A stretch of DNA of 64,000 nt from Prolixibacter sp. SD074. GTDB lineage: Bacteria > Bacteroidota > Bacteroidia > Bacteroidales > Prolixibacteraceae. Each line of letters starts with the position of its first letter. Position 1 is the stretch's first letter. A program made the translations under genes and the position numbers. Below, in pieces: positions 16,407-26,755 of the stretch. The notes under the pieces are model-generated. The model was not told the origin of the DNA, made no database searches, and saw only the letters and a program-made list of their open reading frames with translations. The stretch spans positions 1,293,001 through 1,357,000 of the forward strand of contig NZ_BLAW01000001.1 in assembly GCF_009617895.1 (NCBI RefSeq), given 5' to 3'.

Positions 16407-16910
16407 ATGAAAAAACTAACGGCGAACGGACAAAAATGGCTGAAGATATTCCATCTCTTCTTCATCGCTTTATGGATTGGCGGTGCATTCAGCATCAACC
16501 TCAAACAGTTTTTTCTTCATCCCGAAAGCGGGGATGAGCTTTATGGTATTCTTTCCACTATGGATTTCATCGATTGGTATGTGATTGTGGTCGGTGCTAA
16601 CGGAACCTTACTCACAGCGCTTGGCTATTCCATTTTCACCAAATGGGGCTGGTTTCGTCACCGCTGGATCACCGTGAAATGGATTATTCTACTGGCCGGC
16701 ATATCCTTTGGAACTTATCCGCTAGGCCCGTGGTTATCAGAAATGACCGAACTGGCCCGAACACAAGGACTGGGAGCTTTTCACAACCAAACTTTCCATC
16801 ACAATCAAAAAATGCTAATGATTTTCGGAACCATTCAGCTTTGTACCATTCTCTTCGCAGCAGTTATTTCGGTGCTGAAACCCTGGAAGAAGAAGCCTAA
16901 AAGCGCCTGA
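16407..16910 (+). CDS. Small four-helix membrane protein (DUF2269-like)
   Basis: A 167-aa inner-membrane protein with four predicted segments (about residues 12-30, 50-72, 84-100 and 135-155). The first segment, HLFFIALWIGGAFSINL, carries the His and Gly pattern of small DUF2269-like or CopD-like membrane proteins. No function can be assigned. It may belong to the same transcript as the DUF1080 and DUF89 genes, which lie 57 bases upstream. Confidence 0.6.
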   Translation: MKKLTANGQKWLKIFHLFFIALWIGGAFSINLKQFFLHPESGDELYGILSTMDFIDWYVIVVGANGTLLTALGYSIFTKWGWFRHRWITVKWIILLAGISFGTYPLGPWLSEMTELARTQGLGAFHNQTFHHNQKMLMIFGTIQLCTILFAAVISVLKPWKKKPKSA

Positions 16911-16960
16911 ACACATTTTTATTTTAACGTTCGTTAAAACATTTCTATCCGCCATCGTGT

Positions 16961-16968
16961 TACTTTTG
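16961..16968 (+). promoter_or_regulatory. Putative -7 box upstream of the small His-rich protein
   Basis: TACTTTTG fits TAnnTTTG and lies 41 bases before the start at 17010. It probably drives the small protein and perhaps the TonB receptor behind it. Confidence 0.45.
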
Positions 16969-17009
16969 CGACACGTATTCGAAAGAACCGGGCAAGCATT
17001 ATAACTCCG

Positions 17010-17345
17010 ATGAGACGGAACCGATTGAATCTGATTTTACTGGTCGCTTTTCACCTGGCAGCGTTTACCCAACCGTTGCTGGTACCGTCTATTCACCGGT
17101 ATGTCCACCATCATAAAATTGAAAAAATACCGGGTAATCCTTCGCTGGAAAACCACGAAGATATTTGCCCCATCAGTCAGTTTCATTTTGTCCATTACAT
17201 TGGCACTGACAATAAACAAACACATGTAGCTCTTAAAGGCCAACCGGTAGTCAACGCTTTATTACCTGTATCCCGGTTTGCCGAATTTATCCACCTCTTT
17301 TTCCTTCGTGCCCCTCCCATGCATTCACCCCAAAACTGCGCATAG
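17010..17345 (+). CDS. Small secreted His-containing protein (DUF2946-like)
   Basis: A 111-aa protein with an N-terminal hydrophobic segment (about residues 6-22), a HRYVHHH cluster, a motif EDICPISQFHF, and a final LRAPP motif. The length, the Cys/His motif and the RAPP end resemble short DUF2946-type proteins that precede metal-related TonB receptors; I am not certain of the family. The TonB receptor starts 220 bases downstream on the same strand, which fits a role in metal handling. Confidence 0.5.
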   Translation: MRRNRLNLILLVAFHLAAFTQPLLVPSIHRYVHHHKIEKIPGNPSLENHEDICPISQFHFVHYIGTDNKQTHVALKGQPVVNALLPVSRFAEFIHLFFLRAPPMHSPQNCA

Positions 17346-17565
17346 TCGCTGCCCAAAGCTAATTTCCCTTTGCGGGGAAAGTTGAACGGTAAAGCCTGAA
17401 GGCTCCTGTATCCCGCGTGTATTTTCATACATGAGGATATTCGTTTATGCATGTAAGTCATCATTGCGGAACGGAGACTTCAATTTATCACGGATACGTT
17501 CCGGATATAAGCCTGCAATATATCGCAGAACGCTTGCTGAACGTATCCCAAAAACATCAGGTAAA

Positions 17566-20025
17566 ATGAACAATAAAATAATCCGTATAACGATGATTAA
17601 AAAAATATATCTCCTATCCCTTATTATTCTGTTACTTCCGTTTATTTCACTGGCCGATCCGGCCAATCCCCCCAAAGCAAGACTAACAGGAAAAGTAACC
17701 GATAAGAAGACCGGCGAATCGTTGCCGGGTGTAAGCATTTACTTTCCCGATTTGATGAGCGGCTCGGTAACCGACATGAACGGTAATTACACGATTGAGA
17801 ACCTCCCTGCTTCCAAAGTAATGATCCAGGTGCGGTTTATGGGGTACAAACTCATTGCCGAAACCATCGATCTAGCGCAGGTTCATGAAATGAACTTCCA
17901 ACTGTGGCCATCCGTAACCGAAATCAATGAGGTGGTAGTAACCGGACTTTCCAAGGCAGCGACCCAAAACCGGACGCCAACGCCCATTGAGATTGTCCCC
18001 AAAACCAGGCTTCTCCAAGATGCATCGTCTAATATCATCGATGCGTTGGCCAAAGAACCCGGCATTTCGCAGGTCACTACCGGGGCTGGAATTTCCAAGC
18101 CGGTTATCCGCGGACTGGGCTTCAACCGCGTAGTGGTGGTAAACGACGGAATCCGGCAGGAAGGCCAGCAATGGGGCGGCGAGCACGGCATCGAGATCGA
18201 CCAATATGATGTTAAACGCGCCGAAATCCTGAAAGGTCCGGCAAGTTTGGCCTATGGTTCCGATGCCATGGCCGGTGTCATCAACCTCATATCCGAACCA
18301 CAGATTCCCGAAGGTCACCTGCAGGGTGGCGTGCTGACCAATTACCAAACCAACAACGGGCTGTTTGGTTACTCGGCCAATCTTGCAGGAAATAAAAATG
18401 GTTTGCTCTGGAGCCTGCGTTACAGCAACAAACGCGCACACGATTACAAAAACAAATACGATGGCAACGTATACGATTCCCGGTTCAAGGAAGATGCCTT
18501 GAACGGAGTCATCGGACTGAATAAAGCCTGGGGATACTCGCACCTGATTCTGAGTTATTATCATATGGTCCCCGGCATTGTGGAGGGCGAACGTGACAGC
18601 CTGACCGGACAGTTCATCAAACCGGTACTCATTAACGAAACGCCCGGCGAAGCCATTGCGGCACATTCCGATTTCATGTCGTATAAACGGGGAATGCCAT
18701 ACCAGCAAATCCACCATTACAAGGCGGTTTGGAAAAACAATTTCGTTACCGGAAAAGGAAACCTGAAAACCATTTTCGGATTTCAGCAAAACAACCGCCA
18801 GGAGTACGGCGATATTCAGAATCCCGACCAGTACGGGCTTTACCTCAAACTGAATACACTCAATTACGACGTTCGTTACCTGCTTCCCGAATCGAATTCG
18901 ATGAATATTTCATTCGGTGTCAACGGTATGTTTCAGCATTCGTTGAATAAGGGAACAGAATACCTCGTTCCGGATTATCACCTGTTCGATGCCGGTGTTT
19001 TTATGTTGGCCCGGAAGAATTTCGGCCGGCTGGATTTGAGCGGAGGCCTGCGTTTTGACCGTCGTTCCGAACACGGCGAATCGCTCTATCTCAACTCAAC
19101 AGAACAGGCTGTTTCTTCCGGAACACCGGGAGCAACCGAACGTTTCCCATCCTTTCACTCCGATTTTAACGGCGTATCGGGTAGTATAGGGGCGACATAC
19201 CAGTTTTCGGAAAGCTTTTACGGGAAGATGAATATCTCGCGCGGATTCCGTGCACCCAACATTGCCGAACTGGGATCGAATGGCGTACACGAAGGAACAC
19301 AAAAATACGAAATAGGAAATCCGGACCTGAAACCCGAAAGCAGCTGGCAGTTCGATATCGCAACCGGAATGAATACACAACATGTTTCTGCCGAAGTGGA
19401 TCTTTTCAGTAACAGCATTCAAAACTTTATTTTTTCGCGAAAACTGAACGGAGCTTTTTCACAGGATTCCATCATGGATGGCGTTCCGGCATTCAGGTAT
19501 GTTTCGGGCAACGCCCACCTGTACGGTGGCGAAGCACACATCGACATTCATCCGCACCCGCTCGACTGGCTGCATTTCGGGAACAGCTTCTCGTATGTTC
19601 GGGGTGTACAGCCCAACCAACCCGACTCGACAAAAAATCTGCCGCTCATACCGGCGGCACGGTTCCAGTCAACGTTGCGGGCTGATATTCTCCCGAAAGG
19701 GAAAAACCTGCGCAATGGTTACATTGAGTTCGGTTTAGAGCATGATTTTGTCCAGGATAAATTCTTTTCGGCATACGGCACCGAAACCCGGACTCCGGCT
19801 TACACGCTGTTGCATGCAAGTGTTGGAACAGATATCTACCTGAAGAATAAGAAACGATTCTCCGTTTGGTTACAGGCCGACAACCTGGCCGACGTGGCCT
19901 ACCAAAGTCACCTGAGCCGGTTGAAGTACACAGGGATGAACTACGCCACCGGTCGCGAAGGGGTTTATAACATGGGACGGAACTTCAGCTTTAAGCTGCA
20001 AATTCCTATAGGTTCAAAACTTTAA
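17566..20025 (+). CDS. TonB-dependent receptor
   Basis: An outer-membrane receptor of about 820 aa. I chose the ATG at 17566 (or 17593, directly before the signal peptide) because the frame upstream lacks signal-peptide character. Domains in order: signal peptide ending near LADP, carboxypeptidase-regulatory-like domain, plug domain (from NEVVVTGLSK, with KPVIRGLGFNRVVVVNDGIR), and beta-barrel ending RNFSFKLQI. The plug with GQQWGGEHGIEID is typical of receptors for metal chelates or small cofactors rather than SusC. A His-rich small protein lies upstream, so a metal ligand is the best guess. Confidence 0.88.
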   Translation: MNNKIIRITMIKKIYLLSLIILLLPFISLADPANPPKARLTGKVTDKKTGESLPGVSIYFPDLMSGSVTDMNGNYTIENLPASKVMIQVRFMGYKLIAETIDLAQVHEMNFQLWPSVTEINEVVVTGLSKAATQNRTPTPIEIVPKTRLLQDASSNIIDALAKEPGISQVTTGAGISKPVIRGLGFNRVVVVNDGIRQEGQQWGGEHGIEIDQYDVKRAEILKGPASLAYGSDAMAGVINLISEPQIPEGHLQGGVLTNYQTNNGLFGYSANLAGNKNGLLWSLRYSNKRAHDYKNKYDGNVYDSRFKEDALNGVIGLNKAWGYSHLILSYYHMVPGIVEGERDSLTGQFIKPVLINETPGEAIAAHSDFMSYKRGMPYQQIHHYKAVWKNNFVTGKGNLKTIFGFQQNNRQEYGDIQNPDQYGLYLKLNTLNYDVRYLLPESNSMNISFGVNGMFQHSLNKGTEYLVPDYHLFDAGVFMLARKNFGRLDLSGGLRFDRRSEHGESLYLNSTEQAVSSGTPGATERFPSFHSDFNGVSGSIGATYQFSESFYGKMNISRGFRAPNIAELGSNGVHEGTQKYEIGNPDLKPESSWQFDIATGMNTQHVSAEVDLFSNSIQNFIFSRKLNGAFSQDSIMDGVPAFRYVSGNAHLYGGEAHIDIHPHPLDWLHFGNSFSYVRGVQPNQPDSTKNLPLIPAARFQSTLRADILPKGKNLRNGYIEFGLEHDFVQDKFFSAYGTETRTPAYTLLHASVGTDIYLKNKKRFSVWLQADNLADVAYQSHLSRLKYTGMNYATGREGVYNMGRNFSFKLQIPIGSKL

Positions 20026-20049
20026 AAAATAGATCTACTGTTCACCGGG

Positions 20050-20080
20050 AAAGTCTGCTTTTCACATGGCAGACTTTTCT
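20050..20080 (+). terminator. Terminator after the TonB receptor
   Basis: AAAGTCTGC (20050-20058) pairs with GCAGACTTT (20069-20077), followed by T-rich sequence. Confidence 0.75.
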
Positions 20081-20455
20081 TATACGAAACAGTATAATCA
20101 TTTAAACCTTTTCAGCCACTCCCCATCAAAAAATGAACAAATTGTCCGACGTTGTAATAACAAAACATATATTCTATGTGATTGCGAAATGCAATGTGGT
20201 TTAGTTAGTAATTAGCAGGCAGCCATCCCAAATTCCATCATTAGGATAATTTATCACAAGTTTGAATTCAGTCAGATTAAATATTCTTATCACCTACCTA
20301 TCAACAAGGTAAATACTCATCATATTACATCCGAAAAATGATCTTTCATAAAATTACACCATGCTATTTCAAAAATAACATGAACATATTGACAGCAATA
20401 GATATATAGACCTGAAAAATATTAAATTTACTGTTTAACTTTAACCATAGCACCA
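20081..20455. other. Intergenic region before malic enzyme
   Basis: About 375 AT-rich bases. I see no gene, repeat or clear promoter box; the promoter of the malic enzyme gene must lie here. Confidence 0.4.
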
Positions 20456-22753
20456 ATGACAAAACAATTTCATAATGATGCCCTCCTATATCATTCCCAG
20501 GGCCGGCCAGGGAAAATTGAGGTAATTCCGACCAAACCTTATAGTACTCAAAAAGATCTTTCTTTAGCATATAGTCCGGGAGTTGCAGCCCCTTGTCTTG
20601 AAATAGAGAAAAATCCGGAAGATGCATACACTTATACCGCAAAAGGCAACCTGGTTGCTGTTATATCCAACGGAACAGCCGTCCTGGGGCTGGGAAATAT
20701 CGGAGCCCTGGCAGGCAAACCGGTCATGGAAGGAAAAGGATTGCTTTTTAAAACCTTTGCCGATATTGATGTCTTCGATATTGAACTGGATACGCAGGAT
20801 GTAGAAAAGTTTATTCAAACCGTTACCCTTATCGCATCAACGTTTGGTGGTATTAACCTGGAAGACATTAAAGCGCCGGAGTGCTTTGAAATTGAGCGAC
20901 GACTAAAAGAAGTGCTTGATATCCCCGTCATGCACGATGACCAGCACGGTACAGCCATCATTTCATCTGCTGCGTTCCTGAATGCGCTGGAGGTAACCGG
21001 CAAAAAGATTGATGAGGTACAAGTGGTCGTAAACGGAGCCGGTGCCTCAGCAGTAGCATGTTCCAAGCTCTATTTTTCCCTTGGGGTGAAACCAGAAAAC
21101 CTGATCATGTGCGATTCCAAAGGAGTTATCCACCGTTCGAGAACGAACTTAACGCCTACCAAAGCGGAATTTGCTACCGGCCGGGATGTACATACGCTGG
21201 AGGAAGCGCTCCAGGGGGCTGACATGTTTCTTGGATTATCAGTCGCTGATTTGCTGACCGAAAAGATGGTCCGTTCCATGAACGACAACCCGATTGTGTT
21301 TGCTTTGGCTAATCCCAATCCCGAGATTTCTTATGAAAAGGCAAAAGCTTCGCGTCCGGATATTATCTTTGCCACCGGGCGAAGCGATTATCCCAACCAG
21401 GTGAATAACGTACTCGGATTTCCTTACATTTTCCGGGGAGCATTGGATGTTAGGGCGAAAGCCATCAATGAGGAGATGAAGATTGCTGCCGTAAGGGCAC
21501 TGGCATCGTTGGCCAAAGAGCCGGTACCCGAAATCGTATCCTCTGCTTACAACCAAAATGCCATCAGCTTCGGAAGAGAATATCTGATTCCCAAACCGCT
21601 TGACCCACGTTTGATTTCGACCATTTCGGTTGCAGTGGCAAAGGCCGCCATTGAATCGGGGGTGGCCCGACATGGTATTGCTGATTGGGATGCTTATCGC
21701 GATGAATTGGATCGCAGGCTTGGACATGATAACGCACTCATTCGAACCATTCGAGATCGAACCAAGAAATCAGGAAAACGCATTGTATTTGCTGAAGGTG
21801 AAAAAGTTAAAATTCTTCAGGCTGCACAAAATGTACTTCACGAAGAGATTGCCACCCCCATTCTTTTAGGTAATAAAGAAAAAATTTTTCGGCTGGCAGA
21901 TGAAAACAACATTGACATTGAAGGGGCAACCATCGTCGAATTTTTTGGCGAAGAAGAAGCTTGCCGCCGCGAAGAATACGCCAAAGTCCTGTTTGAGAAA
22001 AGACAGCGCAAAGGCCTGACCCTGCAGGAAGCCATGGACAGGATGTATAATCGTGATCATTTTGGCATTATGATGGTAGAAATGGGCGACGCAGACACTT
22101 TTATTTCAGGATATTCCACCAAATATTCCGATATCATCCGTCCGGCTTTGCGCATTATCGGCACGAATAATCCGGGAAGGCATATTGCCGGAATGTACAT
22201 GGTGATGACCAAACAAGGTCCCATTTTCCTGGCAGATACAACCGTCAATGCAGAACCCAATGCAGAGACGCTAATGGCAACTACCCTATTGGTCGACAGG
22301 GCCATCAGGCGATTCAATATCGAGCCGGTCATTGCCATGCTTTCCTATTCCAATTTTGGTTCCGTCCCGAAAGGGAACCCTGAAACGCCACGCAAGGCAG
22401 TACAAATGTTGCATGAACAGCATCCCAATATCATCGTCGACGGAGAGATACAGGCCAATTTTGCACTGAACAAAAAAATAAGAATGGAAAAATTTCCATT
22501 TGCCAAATGGGGCGATAAATATATCAACACACTGATTTTTCCTAACCTCAGTTCAGGAAACATATCGTATAAATTACTTCAGGAACTTGGCGGATATGAA
22601 ATTATTGGTCCGATATTGCTTGGAATTGATAAACCTGTACACATTATTCCTATCGAAAGTTCGGTTCGTGAAATTGTGAACATGTCAACCATTGCGGCAC
22701 TCGACGCCATTTGCATGGAAAAATGTGACGATAACTTTAACAGCAATCAATAG
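20456..22753 (+). CDS. maeB: NADP-dependent malic enzyme with phosphotransacetylase-like domain
   Basis: A 765-aa cytoplasmic enzyme that converts malate to pyruvate and CO2, making NADPH. The malic-enzyme half covers about residues 1-430: [12 protein letters not shown], the substrate/metal region [12 protein letters not shown] and [10 protein letters not shown], and the NAD(P)-binding [12 protein letters not shown]. The C-terminal part from about 430 ([18 protein letters not shown] to [19 protein letters not shown]) is the phosphotransacetylase-like domain, which in MaeB-type enzymes regulates activity through acetyl-CoA. The length matches MaeB (about 760 aa). It is monocistronic and converges with the stump at 22747. 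Confidence 0.95.
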   Translation: MTKQFHNDALLYHSQGRPGKIEVIPTKPYSTQKDLSLAYSPGVAAPCLEIEKNPEDAYTYTAKGNLVAVISNGTAVLGLGNIGALAGKPVMEGKGLLFKTFADIDVFDIELDTQDVEKFIQTVTLIASTFGGINLEDIKAPECFEIERRLKEVLDIPVMHDDQHGTAIISSAAFLNALEVTGKKIDEVQVVVNGAGASAVACSKLYFSLGVKPENLIMCDSKGVIHRSRTNLTPTKAEFATGRDVHTLEEALQGADMFLGLSVADLLTEKMVRSMNDNPIVFALANPNPEISYEKAKASRPDIIFATGRSDYPNQVNNVLGFPYIFRGALDVRAKAINEEMKIAAVRALASLAKEPVPEIVSSAYNQNAISFGREYLIPKPLDPRLISTISVAVAKAAIESGVARHGIADWDAYRDELDRRLGHDNALIRTIRDRTKKSGKRIVFAEGEKVKILQAAQNVLHEEIATPILLGNKEKIFRLADENNIDIEGATIVEFFGEEEACRREEYAKVLFEKRQRKGLTLQEAMDRMYNRDHFGIMMVEMGDADTFISGYSTKYSDIIRPALRIIGTNNPGRHIAGMYMVMTKQGPIFLADTTVNAEPNAETLMATTLLVDRAIRRFNIEPVIAMLSYSNFGSVPKGNPETPRKAVQMLHEQHPNIIVDGEIQANFALNKKIRMEKFPFAKWGDKYINTLIFPNLSSGNISYKLLQELGGYEIIGPILLGIDKPVHIIPIESSVREIVNMSTIAALDAICMEKCDDNFNSNQ

Positions 22754-23040
22754 TCAGACTTCATTGAGCTATTAAAAAAGAAATACACGACGACCTCCTC
22801 TTTGCAGCATAAATGGATAGGATAGTTATGCTTTTTAATATCTGCAACGTGCTGAATGGTTAGCTGTTGATTGGTATAGCCTCCGTACAGTATGCCGAAC
22901 GCCCACGCGGGGGGGACCACCAGGTTGGAATCAATTTTTACGTCCTGTTTTACAGTTTCAGAGATGGCAGAATGCTGCTTTGGCAAACAGGATTGAAAAA
23001 AAGCCAATGCGACAATTAGCAGAGTCAAATTTTTTTTCAT
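22747..23040 (-). pseudogene. N-terminal stump of a glycosidase-type lipoprotein
   Basis: The frame begins with a lipoprotein signal ending FFQSC, then VVPPAWAFGILYGGYTNQQ, which resembles the region just before the catalytic barrel of GH31-like bacterial hydrolases. After HNYPI the sequence turns to unrelated residues and stops, overlapping the last seven bases of maeB. The parent enzyme would have been many times longer. The remaining gap to 23297 holds nothing that I can assign. Confidence 0.45.
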
Positions 23041-23297
23041 CGAAATGTTTTTACTAATGATTTAGCTGGTAATCCTTTTTTATGCTATTGCAAGGATTTT
23101 TACATCAGCCAGGTGAAACATTGACGCTGATTCCTTTTACACCCTGCTATCTCTTCATCACCCATTCTCCATCGTGAACCCCTTCAAAACTGAAAAGGCA
23201 AATTCCGGAATTCAAATTACCCCCCCCGCAGATACGAAAACGTCAGTTAGGATGAGGCCAACCTGGTCAACTTCAAAATTTCTTCAGAAATGAGAAT

Positions 23298-23305
23298 TAC
23301 GTTTG
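23298..23305 (+). promoter_or_regulatory. Putative -7 box for the PepSY-like gene
   Basis: TACGTTTG fits TAnnTTTG and lies 25 bases before the ATG at 23331. Confidence 0.45.
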
Positions 23306-23330
23306 AGTCATAATCAAAATTCAGAAAATT

Positions 23331-23783
23331 ATGAAAACGACCTTTGTATTGCTTGCCTTTTTAGGTATGAGTCTTTGTGCACATGCACAAAAAGCGGTAT
23401 TACCGAATGCCGTAGCCGATGCTTTCTCACAGAAATTTCCGAATGCACAAAAAGTGCGCTGGAACCAGGAAGAAGCCAACGAATGGGAAGCCGAATTTTA
23501 TTTGAACGGAGTGGAAACCTCAGCCTCATTCAGTCCTGTAGGTAACTGGATGGAAACTGAGACGGAAATTAGTAAAAATTCGCTTCCTGCGCCGGTTAAG
23601 AATACCCTGACACAGCAGTTTGCCGGCTACAAAACAGGAGAAGTGGCCATCATTGATTTGCCCACTTTTTCCGGGTACGAAATCGAACTCAAAAAGAAGG
23701 ACCAGGCCATTGAAGTACAGTTGACCAAAGATGGTGTGCTGAAAAATAAGCGAATCCTGAAAGACAGAGCGGATAACGATTAA
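23331..23783 (+). CDS. PepSY-like periplasmic protein (first copy)
   Basis: A 150-aa protein with a signal peptide (cleavage near AHA-QK) and two PepSY-like (DUF2874) repeats: FSQKFPNAQKVRWNQE with EWEAEFYLNGVETSASFS, then a second half that ends KDGVLKNKRIL. Such proteins are periplasmic and are often controlled by two-component systems; their ligand is unknown. A relative sits at 28765-29223, after the response regulator and kinase. Two outer-membrane proteins and a PAP2 enzyme follow on the same strand. Confidence 0.8.
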   Translation: MKTTFVLLAFLGMSLCAHAQKAVLPNAVADAFSQKFPNAQKVRWNQEEANEWEAEFYLNGVETSASFSPVGNWMETETEISKNSLPAPVKNTLTQQFAGYKTGEVAIIDLPTFSGYEIELKKKDQAIEVQLTKDGVLKNKRILKDRADND

Positions 23784-23894
23784 TCCATAGCGCGCTATTT
23801 CCTGTTGAAAAGAACTTGCTTTTCCTGTACAAGCCTCTGACGAAACCGGATACCCCAAACCTAAGGTGATAACTGTTGTTGAAGTAACGTTTAA

Positions 23895-24617
23895 TTGATG
23901 AAACAGACAATGCTTTGGAAAAAGGCGCTTCCGGCTTCGGTTATGCTTTTTATGCTCACCATTTCGTCCGGTTATGGCCAGTTGGGCATCAGCATGGGAT
24001 ATGGATTGCAAATTCCCGGTAGGCAGGATTTAAAATTCAGGTATTATGAAAACGGGGTTTTGATGAAAAATCTGAAAACATCGAAGGTCATATCATCATG
24101 GTCTCCGGTGTCGAACCTCAGCGTAACCTATTGGCACCATAACATCGGGTTTGATGTTAGCTATTTGAAATGGGAAAACAAGAGCCGGGGTGTTCGTTTT
24201 CTCACCAACGAAATTCCGCCTTTCAGAAAAATGGAGCAGGCGAGGAACGTGTTTTTGCTGAGTTTTCTCTCCAAGACCCGAAATCCTTTCCATAAAGAAG
24301 GAGCGAAAGACGATGACAGTTATGGTTACTGGGGCGCAGGGATCGGTGCAGGTATTACCGAAACAAACCCTGGTATGTTCCGCAGTGTGAAGCTGGCCAT
24401 GCAGGTATTGTATGGTGTGTCCATTAAACTGACGCCCCATGTCCGTTTTTTCACCGAGGCGAAGTATCTTCTGACCCACGATGCCGACAATGCTCCTCCG
24501 TCCACGTTTACCGGATGGAAAGTTGACACATCGGGGCATCCGTTCCCGCTTCGTCCACATCCACACCTCGATACCCGGTTTTATGATTTGCAGTTCGGAC
24601 TTCGGTTCCGGTTATGA
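23895..24617 (+). CDS. Putative outer-membrane beta-barrel protein
   Basis: A 240-aa protein with a signal peptide (cleavage near GYGQ). The remainder alternates polar and hydrophobic residues (LSVTYWHHNIGFDVSYLKW, VRFFTEAKYLL) and ends DLQFGLRFRL, the aromatic/Leu ending of outer-membrane barrels, so eight to ten strands are likely. I do not recognise the family. A second ATG at 23898 is equally possible. It lies 112 bases after the PepSY-like gene and 25 before the porin-like gene. Confidence 0.6.
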   Translation: MMKQTMLWKKALPASVMLFMLTISSGYGQLGISMGYGLQIPGRQDLKFRYYENGVLMKNLKTSKVISSWSPVSNLSVTYWHHNIGFDVSYLKWENKSRGVRFLTNEIPPFRKMEQARNVFLLSFLSKTRNPFHKEGAKDDDSYGYWGAGIGAGITETNPGMFRSVKLAMQVLYGVSIKLTPHVRFFTEAKYLLTHDADNAPPSTFTGWKVDTSGHPFPLRPHPHLDTRFYDLQFGLRFRL

Positions 24618-24647
24618 TTTCCCTATTACTTACCCGAACAGATGACG

Positions 24648-25640
24648 ATGAAAATAATTCGGTTTAGCCTGCTCGCGCTGCTTTTGGCCGGTAGTAAAAT
24701 GGTCATGGCGCAATCAGCAAAGCAGGAAGATTTTCGACCGCACGGAAAAGCCCTGGTGCAGGTCTTCAGTAATTTCACCTACCGGCTAAGCGACTCCAAA
24801 GGGAAACCGTCATTTGATATCTCGCGGGCTTACCTGGGCTACGAATATGCCTTCAGCCATCGTTTTTCCGGCAAGGTAATTTTCGATGCGGGCCGCCCCG
24901 ATACAAGCGGCATTAAATTGAGTGCGGTGTTGAAAAACGCATATTTGCAGTACAATGGTGATAAACTGAGACTCAATTTCGGCGTGATACCGACCAGCCA
25001 GTTTATGTTGCAGGACAAATTCTGGGGACACCGCTATGTGGCCCCGACATTTATGGATGCTTATCATTTCGGACCGGAAGCCGATCTGGGGGCATCACTT
25101 GCGTGGAAGTTTTCGCCGTATGTTCAGCTGGATGTTTCGGTACTAAATGGCGAAGGATATCAAAAACTTCAGCAGGACAGCGCCCTGCAATATACCACCG
25201 GGTTAACCATCCAACCGGTGAAGAACCTGTATGCCCGTTTTTACTTCGACCACATAAAGAAAGGCATGTCACAGAACACCTACTCGGCATTCCTGGGGTA
25301 CGCAGGTTCGAAAGTAACCGCCGGTCTCGAGTATAATTACCAGTTGTCACACGCCAATGTAAACGACCAGGACCGTTCGGGGATTTCCCTTTATGCTACC
25401 ATGAAACTAAAAAGACATTCCAACCTCTTCATCCGGTACGATAAGCTCTGGTCGAAACGGAATGATGGAGCCCTGGATGGCTGGGATGTGCTGAATGACG
25501 GACGGCTCTACCTGGCCGGAATCGACTTTCACCCGGTAAAGGGCGTCACGATATCGCCCAACATGAGCGGCTGGTACCCGGTTCACGACACACATCACAT
25601 TGTTAGCCGGTTCAATCTTAGTTTACAGTTCAAATTTTGA
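24648..25640 (+). CDS. Porin-like outer-membrane protein
   Basis: About 330 aa, with the signal peptide ending MAQS. The pattern ISRAYLGYEYAFSHRFSGKV and KLRLNFGVIPT, with many alternating strands and a terminal FNLSLQFKF, fits a 14- to 16-stranded porin like those labelled phosphate-selective or OprO/P-like in Bacteroidota. The ATG at 24648 places the signal peptide correctly; one at 24642 adds two residues. Substrate unknown. It lies in the same run as the PepSY-like and PAP2 genes. Confidence 0.7.
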   Translation: MKIIRFSLLALLLAGSKMVMAQSAKQEDFRPHGKALVQVFSNFTYRLSDSKGKPSFDISRAYLGYEYAFSHRFSGKVIFDAGRPDTSGIKLSAVLKNAYLQYNGDKLRLNFGVIPTSQFMLQDKFWGHRYVAPTFMDAYHFGPEADLGASLAWKFSPYVQLDVSVLNGEGYQKLQQDSALQYTTGLTIQPVKNLYARFYFDHIKKGMSQNTYSAFLGYAGSKVTAGLEYNYQLSHANVNDQDRSGISLYATMKLKRHSNLFIRYDKLWSKRNDGALDGWDVLNDGRLYLAGIDFHPVKGVTISPNMSGWYPVHDTHHIVSRFNLSLQFKF

Positions 25641-25703
25641 TGTGGCTTTGATTAATCAATGTATAAGCATCGCAATTACTTATCATGAATAAATCAATTC
25701 AAA

Positions 25704-26579
25704 ATGGTAAATCGAATCTTGTTATTTTTTCTCCTGAGCATGTTCATTAGCCAGGCTCAGGCTGCCAATGGCCTGAAAAATACGTCGGGTAATGATAACC
25801 TGGCAGTGAACCAGGCTGTGACCGGAAGAATTGGGAACGCTGATGCCCACTTGCACATATCACAATATACAGATGTGGCCCGTTTCTGGCAGGCCAGTCA
25901 TGCCGGAGATAGCCTGCAGTCCGTTACCCGGACCAAAGCGCACCATTTTCTGAAGAAAGCCATTCTTCCTACCAGCCTGATAGCCACCGGACTGGTTACC
26001 ATGGCGGTTCCAAAGCAAACGGTCCTTAGTAAGTACCGTATTCATGACACAATGCATGACTGGAACCCAACTTTTCACACCACGGCCGACGACTACCTGC
26101 TGTTTGCACCGGCTGTTGTGACGTTGGGCCTGGGAGCGATGGGTGTAAAAGGACGCAACGATTTTCTGAACCAAAGCCTCCTTTTTACCAAAGCTGAATT
26201 GCTGATGTCGGTGATGGTTTATGGCATCAAGTATGCTACGCGAGTGGAGCGGCCTTATGGTGGCGTATTCACTTCCTTCCCGTCGGGGCATACGGCACAG
26301 GCATTTCTGTCGGCTACTTTCCTGGCGAAGGAATACGGTCATATTTCTCCCTGGATAAGCGTGGCCGGTTATGCAACAGCTACCGGAGTGGGCATGTTGC
26401 GCATGATGAATAACCAACACTGGATTTCGGACGTACTGGCCGGCGCCGGAGTCGGGATTCTCTCGGTTGAGTTTGTCTACCTGACCCATCAGCACCGCTG
26501 CGGAAAGAAAAACAACCTGGTATTTGCCCCGGCTTTGTATCACAAGGGCGGTGGCGTGTCCATGGCGATGACTTTTTAG
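25704..26579 (+). CDS. PAP2-family membrane phosphatase
   Basis: A 291-aa protein with a signal peptide or first membrane segment (residues 3-20), then a PAP2 domain at about 110-260. The three phosphatase motifs are visible: KYATRVERP (about residues 177-185), SFPSGHT with its catalytic His (about 191-197), and NNQHWISDVLAG (about 234-245). Such enzymes remove phosphate from lipids such as undecaprenyl pyrophosphate or lipid A. The neighbourhood of two-component genes and an RND pump fits an envelope-stress or lipid-remodelling role. Confidence 0.88.
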   Translation: MVNRILLFFLLSMFISQAQAANGLKNTSGNDNLAVNQAVTGRIGNADAHLHISQYTDVARFWQASHAGDSLQSVTRTKAHHFLKKAILPTSLIATGLVTMAVPKQTVLSKYRIHDTMHDWNPTFHTTADDYLLFAPAVVTLGLGAMGVKGRNDFLNQSLLFTKAELLMSVMVYGIKYATRVERPYGGVFTSFPSGHTAQAFLSATFLAKEYGHISPWISVAGYATATGVGMLRMMNNQHWISDVLAGAGVGILSVEFVYLTHQHRCGKKNNLVFAPALYHKGGGVSMAMTF

Positions 26580-26755
26580 GGTACTGTTCTGCAAACAAAA
26601 TTAACAACTTCCATTCCTGTGGGCTAAGCTACGATCCCAAATCAACACATTAACCCGATTTCTATTTGAAAACTTTTAAATCGGTTTTATGTCATTTCAA
26701 AACTCGATTCTGCCTACTTTTACCATTCCGGCAACTTTAAAACTGTTTTTCAGAA

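Noticed and set aside
17345-17560. Riboswitch upstream of the TonB receptor at 17566
   Set aside because: The leader is long enough, but I found none of the conserved boxes of cobalamin, TPP or other common riboswitches.
17872-18789. 305-aa minus-strand frame inside the TonB receptor
   Set aside because: It is long only because of the codon use of the receptor gene; no domain or start signals were seen.
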